A stretch of 36,793 bases of DNA from an uncultured Mucilaginibacter sp. (GCF_903913935.1 NZ_CAIWNH010000496.1:1-36793); one strand, 5' to 3'. Shown: positions 1-9,959, counted from the first letter of the stretch. A program made the numbers and translations. The notes: a model not told the origin generated them from the letters alone.

Positions 1-927
1 ATATAGGCCACGGCCTTTAACTCCTCGAAGGAACAGATCCATACGCCATCCTTTTCGCCAAAGCAATCCATCCCCTTGGGGTAGCATTGCGACACGATAA
101 CCGCCACATCCACGCCGATAGCGCGCATGTCCTTTTTCAGCTTATCTATCCAGTCGCCGCTGAAATCCTTGGTACGTTTGCTTTCATAAATAATGCGCCC
201 GCACACCAGCCCGAACTTGTTGCGCACGGTTTGGATACAGTCGGCCCCGCGCACGCCCTTGCCCACCTCGCCGATGAGGTCGAATGGGAAGCTCTCGCGC
301 AGCAATTCTTCCAGGATCAGTTCCTGCACTTCGCCCTGCAACTGCATGGAGCCCTGTTCGGCTTTTCGTTTCATCTCATCAACCAGTTTCTTTTGGTCTT
401 CCAGTTGCTTTTCAAGCTCCTTTTGTTTGAGCTGGTATTCGGTATCCTTCAGGTTAAAACGCTCGGCTTCCTGTTTGCGGATGTTTTCGGTGAGCTCGCT
501 GCGCTGCTCCTGCAGTTTGCGCTGTACGGAGAGTTCCAATTCTTCTTCGCGTTGTTTTAGCGCATTTTCCTTCTGCATAAACTCCAGTTCCTTTTGGCGG
601 GAGGCTTTGAGTTTTTCGTCGGTTTCGTTTTTTTCATTCTGCAGCAGGGCCAGCTTATTCTCATAATCTGACCCGATGCTTTTGCGCAGGGATTGCTCAA
701 TAATGGCCTGCAATTGCTTTTTCTCGTCGGTGAGGCGCTGCTCAAAGTTGAGTTGCTGCTGCCGTTCTTTATTTACAAAATCGGTTTCTTTTTTGCGGTA
801 TTCTTCTTCCTTTTGACGGGTATAGTCGCGCATTTTTACCTGCAGCTCTTTTTTATATTCTTCGGACATCACTTCCTCAATCGGAAATCCAAAACCACAA
901 TTAGGACACTTAACTTCTGTTGCCATA
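1..927 (-). CDS. DUF2130 domain-containing protein (C-terminus truncated by window edge)
   Basis: Reverse-strand open frame from ATG at 927 running off position 1: MATEVKCPNCGFGFPIEEVMSEEYKKELQ..., a zinc-ribbon CPNC start followed by a long K/E/Q coiled coil and ...QGEVQELILEELLRESFPFDLIGEVGKGVRGADCIQTV..., typical of DUF2130 proteins. Confidence 0.85.
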
Positions 928-1048
928 CTATAAAGGGAAATAAAGATGCAAATAACGGAATTAATGATAATGATTGATAAAGATTGGCGGTAATAAACGC
1001 GGGAATAGTGCCAGGTAGGCGGGCATTGGCGTTAATGTCCGCAGGGGG

Positions 1049-1199
1049 GACTCACCCCGACTACGCTGCGCTGGTCGACCCTCTCTACGGCAGGCCGTAA
1101 AGAGGGTCGGGGACGGTTTTATATCATATATTTTTCTCCGCCCTCTTTGCCACCTTGCGGGAGAGAGGGCGGACGAGCGTAGCAACGTCCGGGTGAGTC
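1049..1199. repeat. MITE-like concentric palindromic intergenic element
   Basis: Terminal inverted repeat gactcaccc (1049-1057) / gggtgagtc (1191-1199). Arm hairpins gaccctctctacgg/ccgtaaagagggtc (1077-1090/1095-1108) and ccgccctct/agagggcgg (1138-1146/1164-1172). AT-rich palindromic centre tatatcatata (1120-1130). Confidence 0.7.
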
Positions 1200-1318
1200 A
1201 ACTCGCCGTTATGTTGTTTTTATTGCGTTTAATGCCACGCGCGTGTCGCTTTTATTGCAATTTGCTGTTAACACAACAATTTTTCCTATCTTGCATACCT
1301 CATCACCATAAAAGTATA

Positions 1319-2551
1319 GTGACATTCCAGGAATTCAATTTTAACGAGCATTTATTAGAAGGCATTTTGAGTATGGGTTTCAATACCCCTACCCCGATTC
1401 AGGAAATGGCCATCCCCATTATATTAGCGGGTAACGATATTATTGCCTGCGCGCAAACAGGTACCGGCAAAACCGGGGCATACCTGTTGCCTGTGCTGGA
1501 GCATATCAGCAAAACCCAAAAACACCATAGCTATTGCCTGATCCTTGCGCCAACACGCGAGCTGGCGCAGCAGATCGACCAGCAGGTGGAGGGCCTTGCC
1601 TATTTTACGGGCATCAGTTCCATTGCGGTTTTTGGCGGCGGCGACGGCATTGCCTACGAGCAGCAGCGCCGGGGTATCCAAAACAACGTAAACATCATCA
1701 TCGCCACACCGGGCAGGCTGATCGCACACCTTACTTCGGGCGTGTTAAAGCTGAACCATTTAACCCACCTGGTGCTAGACGAAGCTGACCGTATGCTGGA
1801 CATGGGCTTTTACGATGACATTATGCGGATAGTGAGCTACCTGCCTAAAACCAGGCAAACGCTGCTTTTCTCGGCCACTATGCCGGGGAGGATCCGCACG
1901 CTGGCCAAGTCTATATTAAACAATCCGCAACAGATCAATATCGCGCTTTCGCAACCGGCCGTGGGTATCGACCAGCAGGTTTACCGGGCGCACGACGCAC
2001 AGAAAACACCATTGCTGCAAATGCTGCTGAAGACTGGCAGCTATACCAGTATTTTGATCTTCTGCTCAAGGAAGGAAATTGTGAAATCACTGGCGAGGGA
2101 ATTGAAATCTGCCAGGCTTAACGTATCAGCCTTTCACTCCGACCTGGAGCAAAAGGAACGCGAAGAGATATTACTTAACTTTAAAAACAGGCAATTGCCT
2201 ATTATTATTGGAACCGACGCCCTTTCGCGGGGGATTGATGTGGAGGGGATTGACCTGGTGATCAACTACGATGTACCCGGCGACCCTGAGGATTATATCC
2301 ACCGCATAGGCCGCACCGCCCGCGCTGAAACTACAGGCACCGCCATCACGTTTGTAAACCACCGCGACGAGCGCAAGTTAAAAAGCATTGAACAGCTGAT
2401 TGAAAAACCCATCCGCCTTATGGAAGTACCTGACGAGCTGAAAAGTATCGAAATGGTTAAACATACGCCGCAATCGGCCAACAAAAGGCCTCAGCAACGC
2501 AAATGGGGCAATAAAAGCAGGCCAAAAGGCAGGCCCAATAACCCGGCATAA
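1319..2551 (+). CDS. DEAD/DEAH-box ATP-dependent RNA helicase (RhlE-like)
   Basis: Q-motif GFNTPTPIQ, AQTGTGKT, PTRELAQQ, TPGRL, DEAD, SAT, and HRIGRTAR motifs. GTG at 1319 (VTFQEFNFNEHLLEG) is a better start than 1193, because the upstream extension runs into the palindromic repeat. Confidence 0.93.
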   Translation: MTFQEFNFNEHLLEGILSMGFNTPTPIQEMAIPIILAGNDIIACAQTGTGKTGAYLLPVLEHISKTQKHHSYCLILAPTRELAQQIDQQVEGLAYFTGISSIAVFGGGDGIAYEQQRRGIQNNVNIIIATPGRLIAHLTSGVLKLNHLTHLVLDEADRMLDMGFYDDIMRIVSYLPKTRQTLLFSATMPGRIRTLAKSILNNPQQINIALSQPAVGIDQQVYRAHDAQKTPLLQMLLKTGSYTSILIFCSRKEIVKSLARELKSARLNVSAFHSDLEQKEREEILLNFKNRQLPIIIGTDALSRGIDVEGIDLVINYDVPGDPEDYIHRIGRTARAETTGTAITFVNHRDERKLKSIEQLIEKPIRLMEVPDELKSIEMVKHTPQSANKRPQQRKWGNKSRPKGRPNNPA

Positions 2552-2619
2552 AATTTTTATACGGTACAGTACACCGGCTTAAATAAAAGCAGCTAAATTA
2601 GTCCATTATAAACCAAAAG

Positions 2620-5004
2620 ATGAGGACTTATTTAACTGCCTTTTTTTTAGCCTGCTTTTTGCTGCTTGCAAAACACGGCTCCGCCCAGATAGCTAATGAC
2701 AAAACCGTTTTAAGCAAACCCTGGAATGCCTACTGGATAGGCCCGGCAAACGATCCCGGCAGGGAATACGGCGTTTATTATTTCCGCAAAACTCTTGATC
2801 TTCCTGCAAAGCCAAACAGCTTTATCGTAAAAGTCTCCGGCGATAACCGCTACAAATTATATGTAAACCGCGTACTGGTATCGGTTGGCCCGGCACGCGG
2901 GGATACCTATTACTGGAACTATGAGACCATCGACCTGGCGCCTTATTTAACGGCCGGAAAAAACAGTATAGCGGCTGTTGTATGGAACGAAGCAGAAGTG
3001 AGGCCCGAGGCACAGATCTCGTTGCGTACTGCTTTTATCCTGCAGGGAAACTCCACCGCCGAAGAAATATTGAACACAGGCAACTCATGGAAATGTCAAC
3101 AAAATAAGGCATATACCCCTATAACAGGCATTGGTTACCCCACCTATTATGTTGCCGGTCCGGGTGAACTGATGGACATGAACAAAACCATTAAAAACTG
3201 GATGGGCGCTGATTATGATGATACCGCCTGGCCCAGCGCCGATGCAATGGAACACGGGAAACCCAAAGGCCTTGCCGACGCATTTGGCTGGATGCTGGTG
3301 CCTTCGGTCATCCCGCAAATGGAGCGCACTTTGCAGCGGATCCCGGTTTTACGCAAGGCAGACGGGATTACGGCTCCATCAACGTTCCCATCGAATAAAA
3401 CAACTATAACTATCCCGGCCAATACAACGGCAACTTTGTTGCTTGATCAAACTTACCTCACCAGCGCTTATGTCACTTTAAATTTCAGCAATGGCAAAGG
3501 TGCGGCAATGTCGCTGATGTATAATGAGGCCATGTTTGATAACCTGGGCAAATATGGCTCCCGCAAGGGAAACCGCAACGATGTGGAGGGTAAAGATTTT
3601 GCAGGCAGACGCGATAGCGTGATTTCGGACGGAACCGCCGGCCAAACCTTCAACACGCTTTACTGGCGGACCTACCGTTATATCCGGTTAAGGATCCAAA
3701 CCAAGGACGACCCGCTGGTGATCGATGATATTTACGGCACATTTACCGGCTACCCATTTCAGCAAAATGCCAAACTGGAAACCGGGAATCCTGAAATGCA
3801 AAAAATCCTGGACATCGGCTGGCGCACCGCCCGGCTGGATGCCATGGAAACTTATATGGACTGCCCTTATTACGAGCAGTTGCAATATATCGGCGATACC
3901 CGCATCCAGGGAATGGTATCCTATTATAACAGCGGCGATGACCGGCTGATGCGCAACGCCATCAACCTGATGGACCATTCGCGCATAGCAGAGGGGTTGA
4001 CTTTAAGCAGGCACCCATCTTACAGCCCGCAGATAATTTCGACCTTTTCCCTTTGGTATATAGGGGTTTTGCATGATTACTGGATGTACCGGCCCGACAG
4101 TAATTTTGTAAAGGATAAGCTGCAGGGCGAGCGCTCAGTCCTTGATTTTTTTAGCAAATACCAGCAGCCTGATGGCTCGTTAAAAGGCACCCCTTACTGG
4201 ACATTTGTGGACTGGGCCGAGGGTAAAAACTGGGATGGCGGCAAGCCGCCGATCGGTTCAAAAGGTGGTTCAGCTATACTTGACCTGCAATTACTATTGG
4301 CTTACCAGATGGCGGCCGATATGGAAAGCAAAATTGGCATGCCGGCTTTTGCAAAACGCTATCATGAAAAAGCCGCCCAACTCAAACAGACCATTCAAAA
4401 TAAATATTGGGATTTGGCCAAAAATCTTTATGCCGATACCGAAGACAAGGACTTATTTTCGCAGCACGCTAATTCACTGGCGATATTGGCGGGTCTGGTG
4501 AAATCACAGGATGAAATGGCATTGAGCAAAAAAATACTAAATGACACCACCTTAACGCCCTGCACCATCTATTTTAAATACTACATGCACCAGGCCCTGG
4601 TAAAAGGCGGTTTGGGAAATGATTATATGAACTGGCTGGATATCTGGCGCAAAAACATCGCCAATGGCTTAACCACCTGGGCCGAGATCTCAGACCTGCC
4701 CAATGCCCGCTCCGACTGCCACGCCTGGGGCGCCAGTCCCAACATTGAATTTTACCGGACGATATTGGGGATTGATAGCTATGCCCCCGGCTTTAGTAAG
4801 GTAAAGATTGAACCTCACCTGGGAGGTTTGAAAAATGCTTCCGGTGAGATCCCGCATCCGAACGGTAAAGTAGCCGTAAGTTATACCCGGGACGGTGCAA
4901 CCTGGAAAATCAACATCAGTCTACCTCAAAAAACAACAGGTATTTTTATGTGGAACGGAAAAAGTTATCTATTAAAGGCAGGAGAGAATTCGTTTAAGAT
5001 TTAA
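2620..5004 (+). CDS. alpha-L-rhamnosidase, glycoside hydrolase family 78-like, secreted
   Basis: N-terminal signal peptide (..FLACFLLLAKHGSAQ), beta-sandwich region (YYFRKTLDLP...KLYVNRVLVSVGPARGDTYYWNYE), catalytic-region motif DCPYYEQLQYIGDTRIQ, and C-terminal ...TTWAEISDLPNARSDCHAWGASP. Confidence 0.88.
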   Translation: MRTYLTAFFLACFLLLAKHGSAQIANDKTVLSKPWNAYWIGPANDPGREYGVYYFRKTLDLPAKPNSFIVKVSGDNRYKLYVNRVLVSVGPARGDTYYWNYETIDLAPYLTAGKNSIAAVVWNEAEVRPEAQISLRTAFILQGNSTAEEILNTGNSWKCQQNKAYTPITGIGYPTYYVAGPGELMDMNKTIKNWMGADYDDTAWPSADAMEHGKPKGLADAFGWMLVPSVIPQMERTLQRIPVLRKADGITAPSTFPSNKTTITIPANTTATLLLDQTYLTSAYVTLNFSNGKGAAMSLMYNEAMFDNLGKYGSRKGNRNDVEGKDFAGRRDSVISDGTAGQTFNTLYWRTYRYIRLRIQTKDDPLVIDDIYGTFTGYPFQQNAKLETGNPEMQKILDIGWRTARLDAMETYMDCPYYEQLQYIGDTRIQGMVSYYNSGDDRLMRNAINLMDHSRIAEGLTLSRHPSYSPQIISTFSLWYIGVLHDYWMYRPDSNFVKDKLQGERSVLDFFSKYQQPDGSLKGTPYWTFVDWAEGKNWDGGKPPIGSKGGSAILDLQLLLAYQMAADMESKIGMPAFAKRYHEKAAQLKQTIQNKYWDLAKNLYADTEDKDLFSQHANSLAILAGLVKSQDEMALSKKILNDTTLTPCTIYFKYYMHQALVKGGLGNDYMNWLDIWRKNIANGLTTWAEISDLPNARSDCHAWGASPNIEFYRTILGIDSYAPGFSKVKIEPHLGGLKNASGEIPHPNGKVAVSYTRDGATWKINISLPQKTTGIFMWNGKSYLLKAGENSFKI

Positions 5005-5253
5005 TTTAGGAAGATTGGCCCATCAGAATCACCAACTTTTACCCGGATTTATCTGTAATTTATTTAAAAGGCCTTGTAGTGGGCTTCTCCGTTTAAAAAC
5101 TTCGTGGTTCTTTTCTGCTTTTTTTAAAATGATAGTACCAACTATTCGCTAAAATGCAATTCCACCGTCAAAAGCCTGCCTTTCAACCAAAAAAAACAAA
5201 CACATTACCGTATTGTTGTGTTAAAGTTGTTTATTTGGTGTTGAATATTCCTG

Positions 5254-5271
5254 TTAATTGTTAACAATTAA
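5254..5271. promoter_or_regulatory. perfect 18-bp palindrome, candidate operator
   Basis: ttaattgttaacaattaa is a perfect palindrome about 140 bp upstream of the first gene of the pentose-phosphate operon. Confidence 0.4.
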
Positions 5272-5408
5272 TTATGATTAAATCTTGATATTTACACCGC
5301 TAAATACTTCAGGTTAATTACTCAAAAAACAGATAGCTGGCGGTTTTGTTAAAACAAATTTTGTCCATACGCTCTACCAGGCATAAAAATTAAAAACAAA
5401 TCATTTTA

Positions 5409-6170
5409 ATGGAAACCATTCCCGATCAGTTAAAAATTCTTTCCTTAGACATTGGAGGCTCTCACATCAAGGGTACGATCTTAAACGCAAAAGGCGAGCT
5501 GCAAAAAGCCTATGAAAAGGTACCCACCCCCATACCTGCGAGTCCTGAAAATGTAATTGCAGCAATCAAAAAACTGGTTATTGATTTTCCTGCATTTGAC
5601 AGGATCTCAGTAGGGTTCCCTGGTTATATAAGAGAAGGGGTAGTAAAAACAGCGCCAAATTTGAGTACAGAACTTTGGAAAGATTTCGATCTGGCAAAAA
5701 AACTCGAAGCGGATCTGGGTCATCCTGCCAAAGTGGTAAATGATGCGGATATGCAGGGGCTGGGTGTGGTAAGGGGTAAGGGTCTCGAACTTGTTATTAC
5801 CCTGGGCACCGGTTTCGGAACCGCATTATTGTATAACGGCAACTTGCTGCCACATTTGGAATTTTCGCACCAGCCCTTCGGGAAATCAGAATCATATGAT
5901 AAATACATCGGCGAAGTAGCTATTGAAAAGGAAGGTTACAAAAAATGGAACCGCCGGATGCAAAAGGTTTTTGAAGTTTTGAAAACAGTATTCAATTACG
6001 ATTATTTGTATATAGGCGGCGGCAACTCCGATAAGCTGACATTTAAGCTGGATAAGAACATGAAAATCGTTTCCAACGCCGATGGAATTAAAGGCGGCAC
6101 CAGGCTTTGGGTAAATGACCTGATCCCTGAATCAACAGAAAAACCAATTAAAGCAAAATTAAAACTATAA
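5409..6170 (+). CDS. ROK-family kinase, polyphosphate glucokinase-like
   Basis: LSLDIGGSHIKGTI phosphate-binding motif, ISVGFPGYIREGVVKTAPNL, NDADMQGLG, LVITLGTGFGTALLYNG, LYIGGGNSDKL. Arrangement resembles PpgK proteins. Confidence 0.85.
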   Translation: METIPDQLKILSLDIGGSHIKGTILNAKGELQKAYEKVPTPIPASPENVIAAIKKLVIDFPAFDRISVGFPGYIREGVVKTAPNLSTELWKDFDLAKKLEADLGHPAKVVNDADMQGLGVVRGKGLELVITLGTGFGTALLYNGNLLPHLEFSHQPFGKSESYDKYIGEVAIEKEGYKKWNRRMQKVFEVLKTVFNYDYLYIGGGNSDKLTFKLDKNMKIVSNADGIKGGTRLWVNDLIPESTEKPIKAKLKL

Positions 6171-6180
6171 TACCAATTCA

Positions 6181-8184
6181 ATGAGCGCAATTACACAGGA
6201 CATAGAAACCCTTGGAATAGATACCGTTAGAATATTATCTGCCGATGCTGTACAAAAAGCAAATTCCGGTCACCCGGGCACCGCAATGGCGCTGGCGCCG
6301 ATGGGCCATGTGCTTTGGACAAAGTTTTTAAACTATAACCCTAAAAACCCGCATTGGAACAATCGCGACAGGTTTATCCTTTCCTGCGGGCACGTATGTA
6401 TTTTGCAGTACAACTATTTATACCTTACGGGTTATGATGTTAGTTTAGATGATATCAAAGATTTCCGCCAGTTAAACAGCAAAACTGCCGGCCACCCCGA
6501 ATATGGTTTATGCCCGGGTATCGACGTAACTACCGGCCCCTTAGGCCAGGGTTTTGCAAACGGTGTAGGCTTTGCTATCGCCCAGAAACATTTGGCATCA
6601 CGCTATAATAAGCCAGGTTTCGATCTTTTTGATTACCACGTTTACGCTATTGTAAGCGATGGCGACATGATGGAAGGGGTAACTTCAGAAGCCGCTTCGC
6701 TAGCCGGGCACCTGGAGCTGGGCAATATGATTTACTTGTACGACGACAACCACATTTCAATAGAAGGCGCTACGGACATCACGTTTAATGAAGATGTCAG
6801 CGAACGTTTCCGTTCATACGGCTGGCACGTACAGGACCTGCCCGATGTTAACGATACACATGCTCTGGAATTAGCGATCACCAATGCTAAAGCCGAAACG
6901 CAAAAACCATCATTGATCCGTGTTCGTTCACTGATCGCTTATGGTAGTCCGAATAAATCAGGCACTGCAGGTTCTCACGGTTCGCCACTGGGTGCTGACG
7001 AAGTTAAACTGGTTAAGAAATTCTTCGGGTTTGATCCTGAAAAATCATTTTACGTGCCTGACGAGGTTAAAGAATTTTATCATAAGGCTGGCGAAAAAGG
7101 CATTGAGAAAGAAGCCAAATGGAATAAATTATTCAGCGACTATAAGGCACAATTCCCTGAACTTGCTGAAGAATATGAATTGGCAACCAGGGGCGAGTTG
7201 CCAAAGGGATGGGCGGATGACCTGCCGGTATTTAAAGCGACTGACCCAAAAATAGCTACACGTGCGGCATCTGGCAAAGCCTTAAATGCGCTTGCCGCAA
7301 AAATTCCTTTTTTAATTGGCGGCGCGGCCGATCTGGCGCCATCAACAGAAACAAATTTAAAGGGTTTCGATTCCTTCACTTCTGAAAACCGTGGAGGCCG
7401 TAATTTCCACTTTGGCATCCGTGAGCATGCCATGGGTGCGGCATTAAACGGGATGGCTTTAACGTCGGGGGTTATTCCTTTCGGGGCAACTTTCCTGATG
7501 TTCAGCGAATATATGCGTCCTCCTATCCGCCTGGCCTCGATTATGCAGGTGAGCCCAATCTTTGTGTATACCCATGATAGTATAGGCGTTGGCGAAGATG
7601 GCACTACCCACCAGCCGATTGAGCAGCTGGCTTCGCTTCGTTCGATCCCAAGGATCACGGTGATCCGTCCTGCCGACGCTAATGAAACCGTACAGGCATG
7701 GAAGATTGCCGTTGAACATAAAGGCGGCCCGGTGGTGTTGGTATTTACGCGCCAGGGATTGCCAATCATCGACCAGGATAAATATGGCAAAGCCACAGGA
7801 TTAGAGAAAGGCGCCTATGTTTTATCAGAGGCAAGTAAAACTCCTGAAATTATTTTAATAGCGACCGGTTCTGAAGTAGCTTTGATTATGGACGCCCAGG
7901 TTAAACTGGAGGCTGAGGGCATTGCAACCCGCGTTGTAAGCATGCCATCATGGGAATTGTTTGAAAAACAGGATGCCGCATATAAAGAAAGCGTATTCCC
8001 TAAAGCCATTAAAAAACGTTTGGCTGTTGAAATGGCTTCGCCAATGGGCTGGCATAAATATACTACTGACGAGGGTGATATATTAGCCATGGAAACCTTT
8101 GGGGAATCAGCTCCTGCCGACGACCTGTACAAGCATTTTGGCTTTACGGTTGATAATGTAGTAAAGAGGGCGAAGGCACTTTAA
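6181..8184 (+). CDS. tkt: transketolase
   Basis: Full-length 667 aa. ANSGHPGTAMALAPMGHVLW, TGPLGQGFANGVG, SDGDMMEGVTSEAASLAGHL, GIREHAMGAALNGMAL, DSIGVGEDGTTHQPIEQLASLR. Confidence 0.97.
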   Translation: MSAITQDIETLGIDTVRILSADAVQKANSGHPGTAMALAPMGHVLWTKFLNYNPKNPHWNNRDRFILSCGHVCILQYNYLYLTGYDVSLDDIKDFRQLNSKTAGHPEYGLCPGIDVTTGPLGQGFANGVGFAIAQKHLASRYNKPGFDLFDYHVYAIVSDGDMMEGVTSEAASLAGHLELGNMIYLYDDNHISIEGATDITFNEDVSERFRSYGWHVQDLPDVNDTHALELAITNAKAETQKPSLIRVRSLIAYGSPNKSGTAGSHGSPLGADEVKLVKKFFGFDPEKSFYVPDEVKEFYHKAGEKGIEKEAKWNKLFSDYKAQFPELAEEYELATRGELPKGWADDLPVFKATDPKIATRAASGKALNALAAKIPFLIGGAADLAPSTETNLKGFDSFTSENRGGRNFHFGIREHAMGAALNGMALTSGVIPFGATFLMFSEYMRPPIRLASIMQVSPIFVYTHDSIGVGEDGTTHQPIEQLASLRSIPRITVIRPADANETVQAWKIAVEHKGGPVVLVFTRQGLPIIDQDKYGKATGLEKGAYVLSEASKTPEIILIATGSEVALIMDAQVKLEAEGIATRVVSMPSWELFEKQDAAYKESVFPKAIKKRLAVEMASPMGWHKYTTDEGDILAMETFGESAPADDLYKHFGFTVDNVVKRAKAL

Positions 8185-8254
8185 TCCTGATACCTCCCGG
8201 CAATAAACGGAGAAAAAGGATTTTATTTAGAAAAACAATAGCATTATAAAACAA

Positions 8255-8277
8255 CCCCGGCTTATTTTTAGCCGGGG
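8255..8277. terminator. hairpin between tkt and rpiB
   Basis: ccccggct (8255-8262) / agccgggg (8270-8277), 8-bp GC-rich stem with a T-rich loop. Only a weak U-tract follows, so it could be an attenuator or processing hairpin. Confidence 0.45.
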
Positions 8278-8311
8278 GCTTTAAACAACCTCATTTGGGG
8301 CGGGGGACTAA

Positions 8312-8761
8312 ATGAAAATAGGAATTGCAGCCGATCACGGCGGATATAAACTCAAAGAAGTTATTCACCCTTTCCTGGTAAAGCTGGGGCATGAGGTGGT
8401 TGACTTTGGTGCTTACAAGCTGGATAACCAGGACGATTACCCTGATTTTGTGATCCCCCTGGCCGAAGCCGTGGCAAATGGCGAAGTTGACCGTGGTATA
8501 GCCGTTTGCGGCAGTGGTGTTGGTGCATCAGTAGCGGCTAACAAAGTACACGGGGTTAGGGCAGCGCTCATCAATGATCATTTTTCGGCACACCAGGGCG
8601 TTGAGGACGACGACCTGAACATCCTTTGCCTGGGTGGCAGGGTTACCGGCAATATGGCGGCCGAAGAGTATGTGTCCGCTTTTTTAAACGCACAATTTAC
8701 TGCTGCCGAAAGACATTTACGCCGTTTGGGCAAAGTGCACGAACTGGAGAAAAGAGATTAG
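8312..8761 (+). CDS. rpiB: ribose-5-phosphate isomerase B
   Basis: MKIGIAADHGGYKLKE, GIAVCGSGVGASVAANKVHGVRAAL, LCLGGRV: classic RpiB/LacAB family. Confidence 0.96.
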   Translation: MKIGIAADHGGYKLKEVIHPFLVKLGHEVVDFGAYKLDNQDDYPDFVIPLAEAVANGEVDRGIAVCGSGVGASVAANKVHGVRAALINDHFSAHQGVEDDDLNILCLGGRVTGNMAAEEYVSAFLNAQFTAAERHLRRLGKVHELEKRD

Positions 8762-8780
8762 TTAATTTGAAAATTTAACC

Positions 8781-8851
8781 ATTTGAAAATTTGAAAATTG
8801 CCGTGCTGATGTTTATCATTTTCAAATCAGCACACTTTCAAATCTTCAAAT
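8781..8851. repeat. imperfect intergenic palindrome between rpiB and tal
   Basis: atttgaaaatttgaaa (8781-8796) pairs with tttcaaatcttcaaat (8836-8851) at 15 of 16 positions. Inner stem gtgctgat (8803-8810) / atcagcac (8826-8833). Confidence 0.65.
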
Positions 8852-8864
8852 AAAATAAAGCATC

Positions 8865-9959
8865 ATGGAAACAAACAAAGTAAAACAAATACACAGCTTT
8901 GGCCAAAGTATCTGGCTGGATTTTATTGACCGCGAAATCATGTCGTCGGGCAAATTGCAAAAACTGATCGATGAAGACGGCGTGAGGGGTGTAACCTCTA
9001 ACCCGGCTATTTTTGAAAAAGCGATCACCAGCAGTTCGGACTACGATGCTGATATCCGCAAATTATCCGACAGCGAAAAAACCAACGAAGAAATCTTCTT
9101 CGGATTGGCTATTGAAGATATTAAAAACGCCACCGACCTTTTTAAAGGGATTTATGATGAATCAGAAGGTGTAGATGGCTATGTGAGCCTTGAAGTTTCG
9201 CCATTTTTGGCATTGAAAGCAGAGGAAACCGCTAAACAGGCCGAAGAACTTTGGAAAGCCGTTGACCGCAAAAACGTAATGATCAAAATCCCGGGTACAA
9301 AGCCGGGTTTGGCAGCTATCAGGCAATCCATCGCAAAAGGCATCAACATTAACGTAACCCTGCTGTTTGGTTTGCCGCGTTACGAAGAAGTAGCAGAGGC
9401 CTATATAGCAGGTTTGGAAGATCATTTAGCCGCCGGCCATAACATCGGCCACATTTCATCTGTTGCCAGCTTCTTTTTAAGCCGCATAGATGTTTTGGTT
9501 GATCCGATACTGGATGAAAAAGGCCTGGGCGACCTGAAAGGCGAAGTTGCTATCGCGTCAGCAAAAAAAGCTTACGAAATTTATAAAAGAGTATTCAGCG
9601 GCCCGCGTTGGGAAGCATTGGCTGCCAAAGGCGCCAAAGTACAGCGCCTGCTTTGGGCAAGTACCAGCAGCAAAAACCCTGCATTTAAAGATACCAAATA
9701 TGTTGAAGCATTAATCGGCGCTGATACTGTTGATACCGTTCCATTGGAAACCATTGAAGCTTTCCGCGACCATGGCATTGCTGCCAATGTTTTGGAAGAC
9801 GGATTGGATAAAGCCACCGAAACATTAGACCGCCTGAAAGCAGCCGGTATTGATCTGGATAAGCTTACCCAGCAATTAGAAGATGAGGGCATTGATAAAT
9901 TTAACAAGCCTTTTGAGAAACTGCTGAACGCGATTGAAGACCAGAAAACTAAAGTTTAA
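8865..9959 (+). CDS. tal: transaldolase
   Basis: SIWLDFIDREIMSSGKLQKLIDEDGVRGVTSNPAIFEKAI, MIKIPGTKPGLAAI, INVTLLFGLPRYEEVAEAYIAGLE, SSVASFFLSRIDVLVD, QRLLWASTSSKNP. Confidence 0.96.
   Translation: METNKVKQIHSFGQSIWLDFIDREIMSSGKLQKLIDEDGVRGVTSNPAIFEKAITSSSDYDADIRKLSDSEKTNEEIFFGLAIEDIKNATDLFKGIYDESEGVDGYVSLEVSPFLALKAEETAKQAEELWKAVDRKNVMIKIPGTKPGLAAIRQSIAKGININVTLLFGLPRYEEVAEAYIAGLEDHLAAGHNIGHISSVASFFLSRIDVLVDPILDEKGLGDLKGEVAIASAKKAYEIYKRVFSGPRWEALAAKGAKVQRLLWASTSSKNPAFKDTKYVEALIGADTVDTVPLETIEAFRDHGIAANVLEDGLDKATETLDRLKAAGIDLDKLTQQLEDEGIDKFNKPFEKLLNAIEDQKTKV

Noticed and set aside
87-666. Two 157-aa + strand ORFs at the left edge
   Set aside because: They are antisense to the clear DUF2130 reading frame (CPNCGFGFP...), which runs uninterrupted from 927 to position 1. 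Their S/F/L-rich composition reflects the complement of K/E/Q codons.
961-1185. 74-aa - strand ORF
   Set aside because: Lies within the palindromic repeat; no protein-like features.
2620-5004. Polysaccharide utilisation locus centred on the GH78 gene
   Set aside because: No SusC/SusD pair or other carbohydrate enzymes adjoin it. The TonB receptor is more than 20 kb away in an operon of a different type.
7140-7796. 218-aa - strand ORF opposite tkt
   Set aside because: Fully antisense to conserved transketolase coding sequence; no recognisable domain. Treated as a codon-usage shadow, like the other antisense ORFs in rpiB-pgl and GH78.
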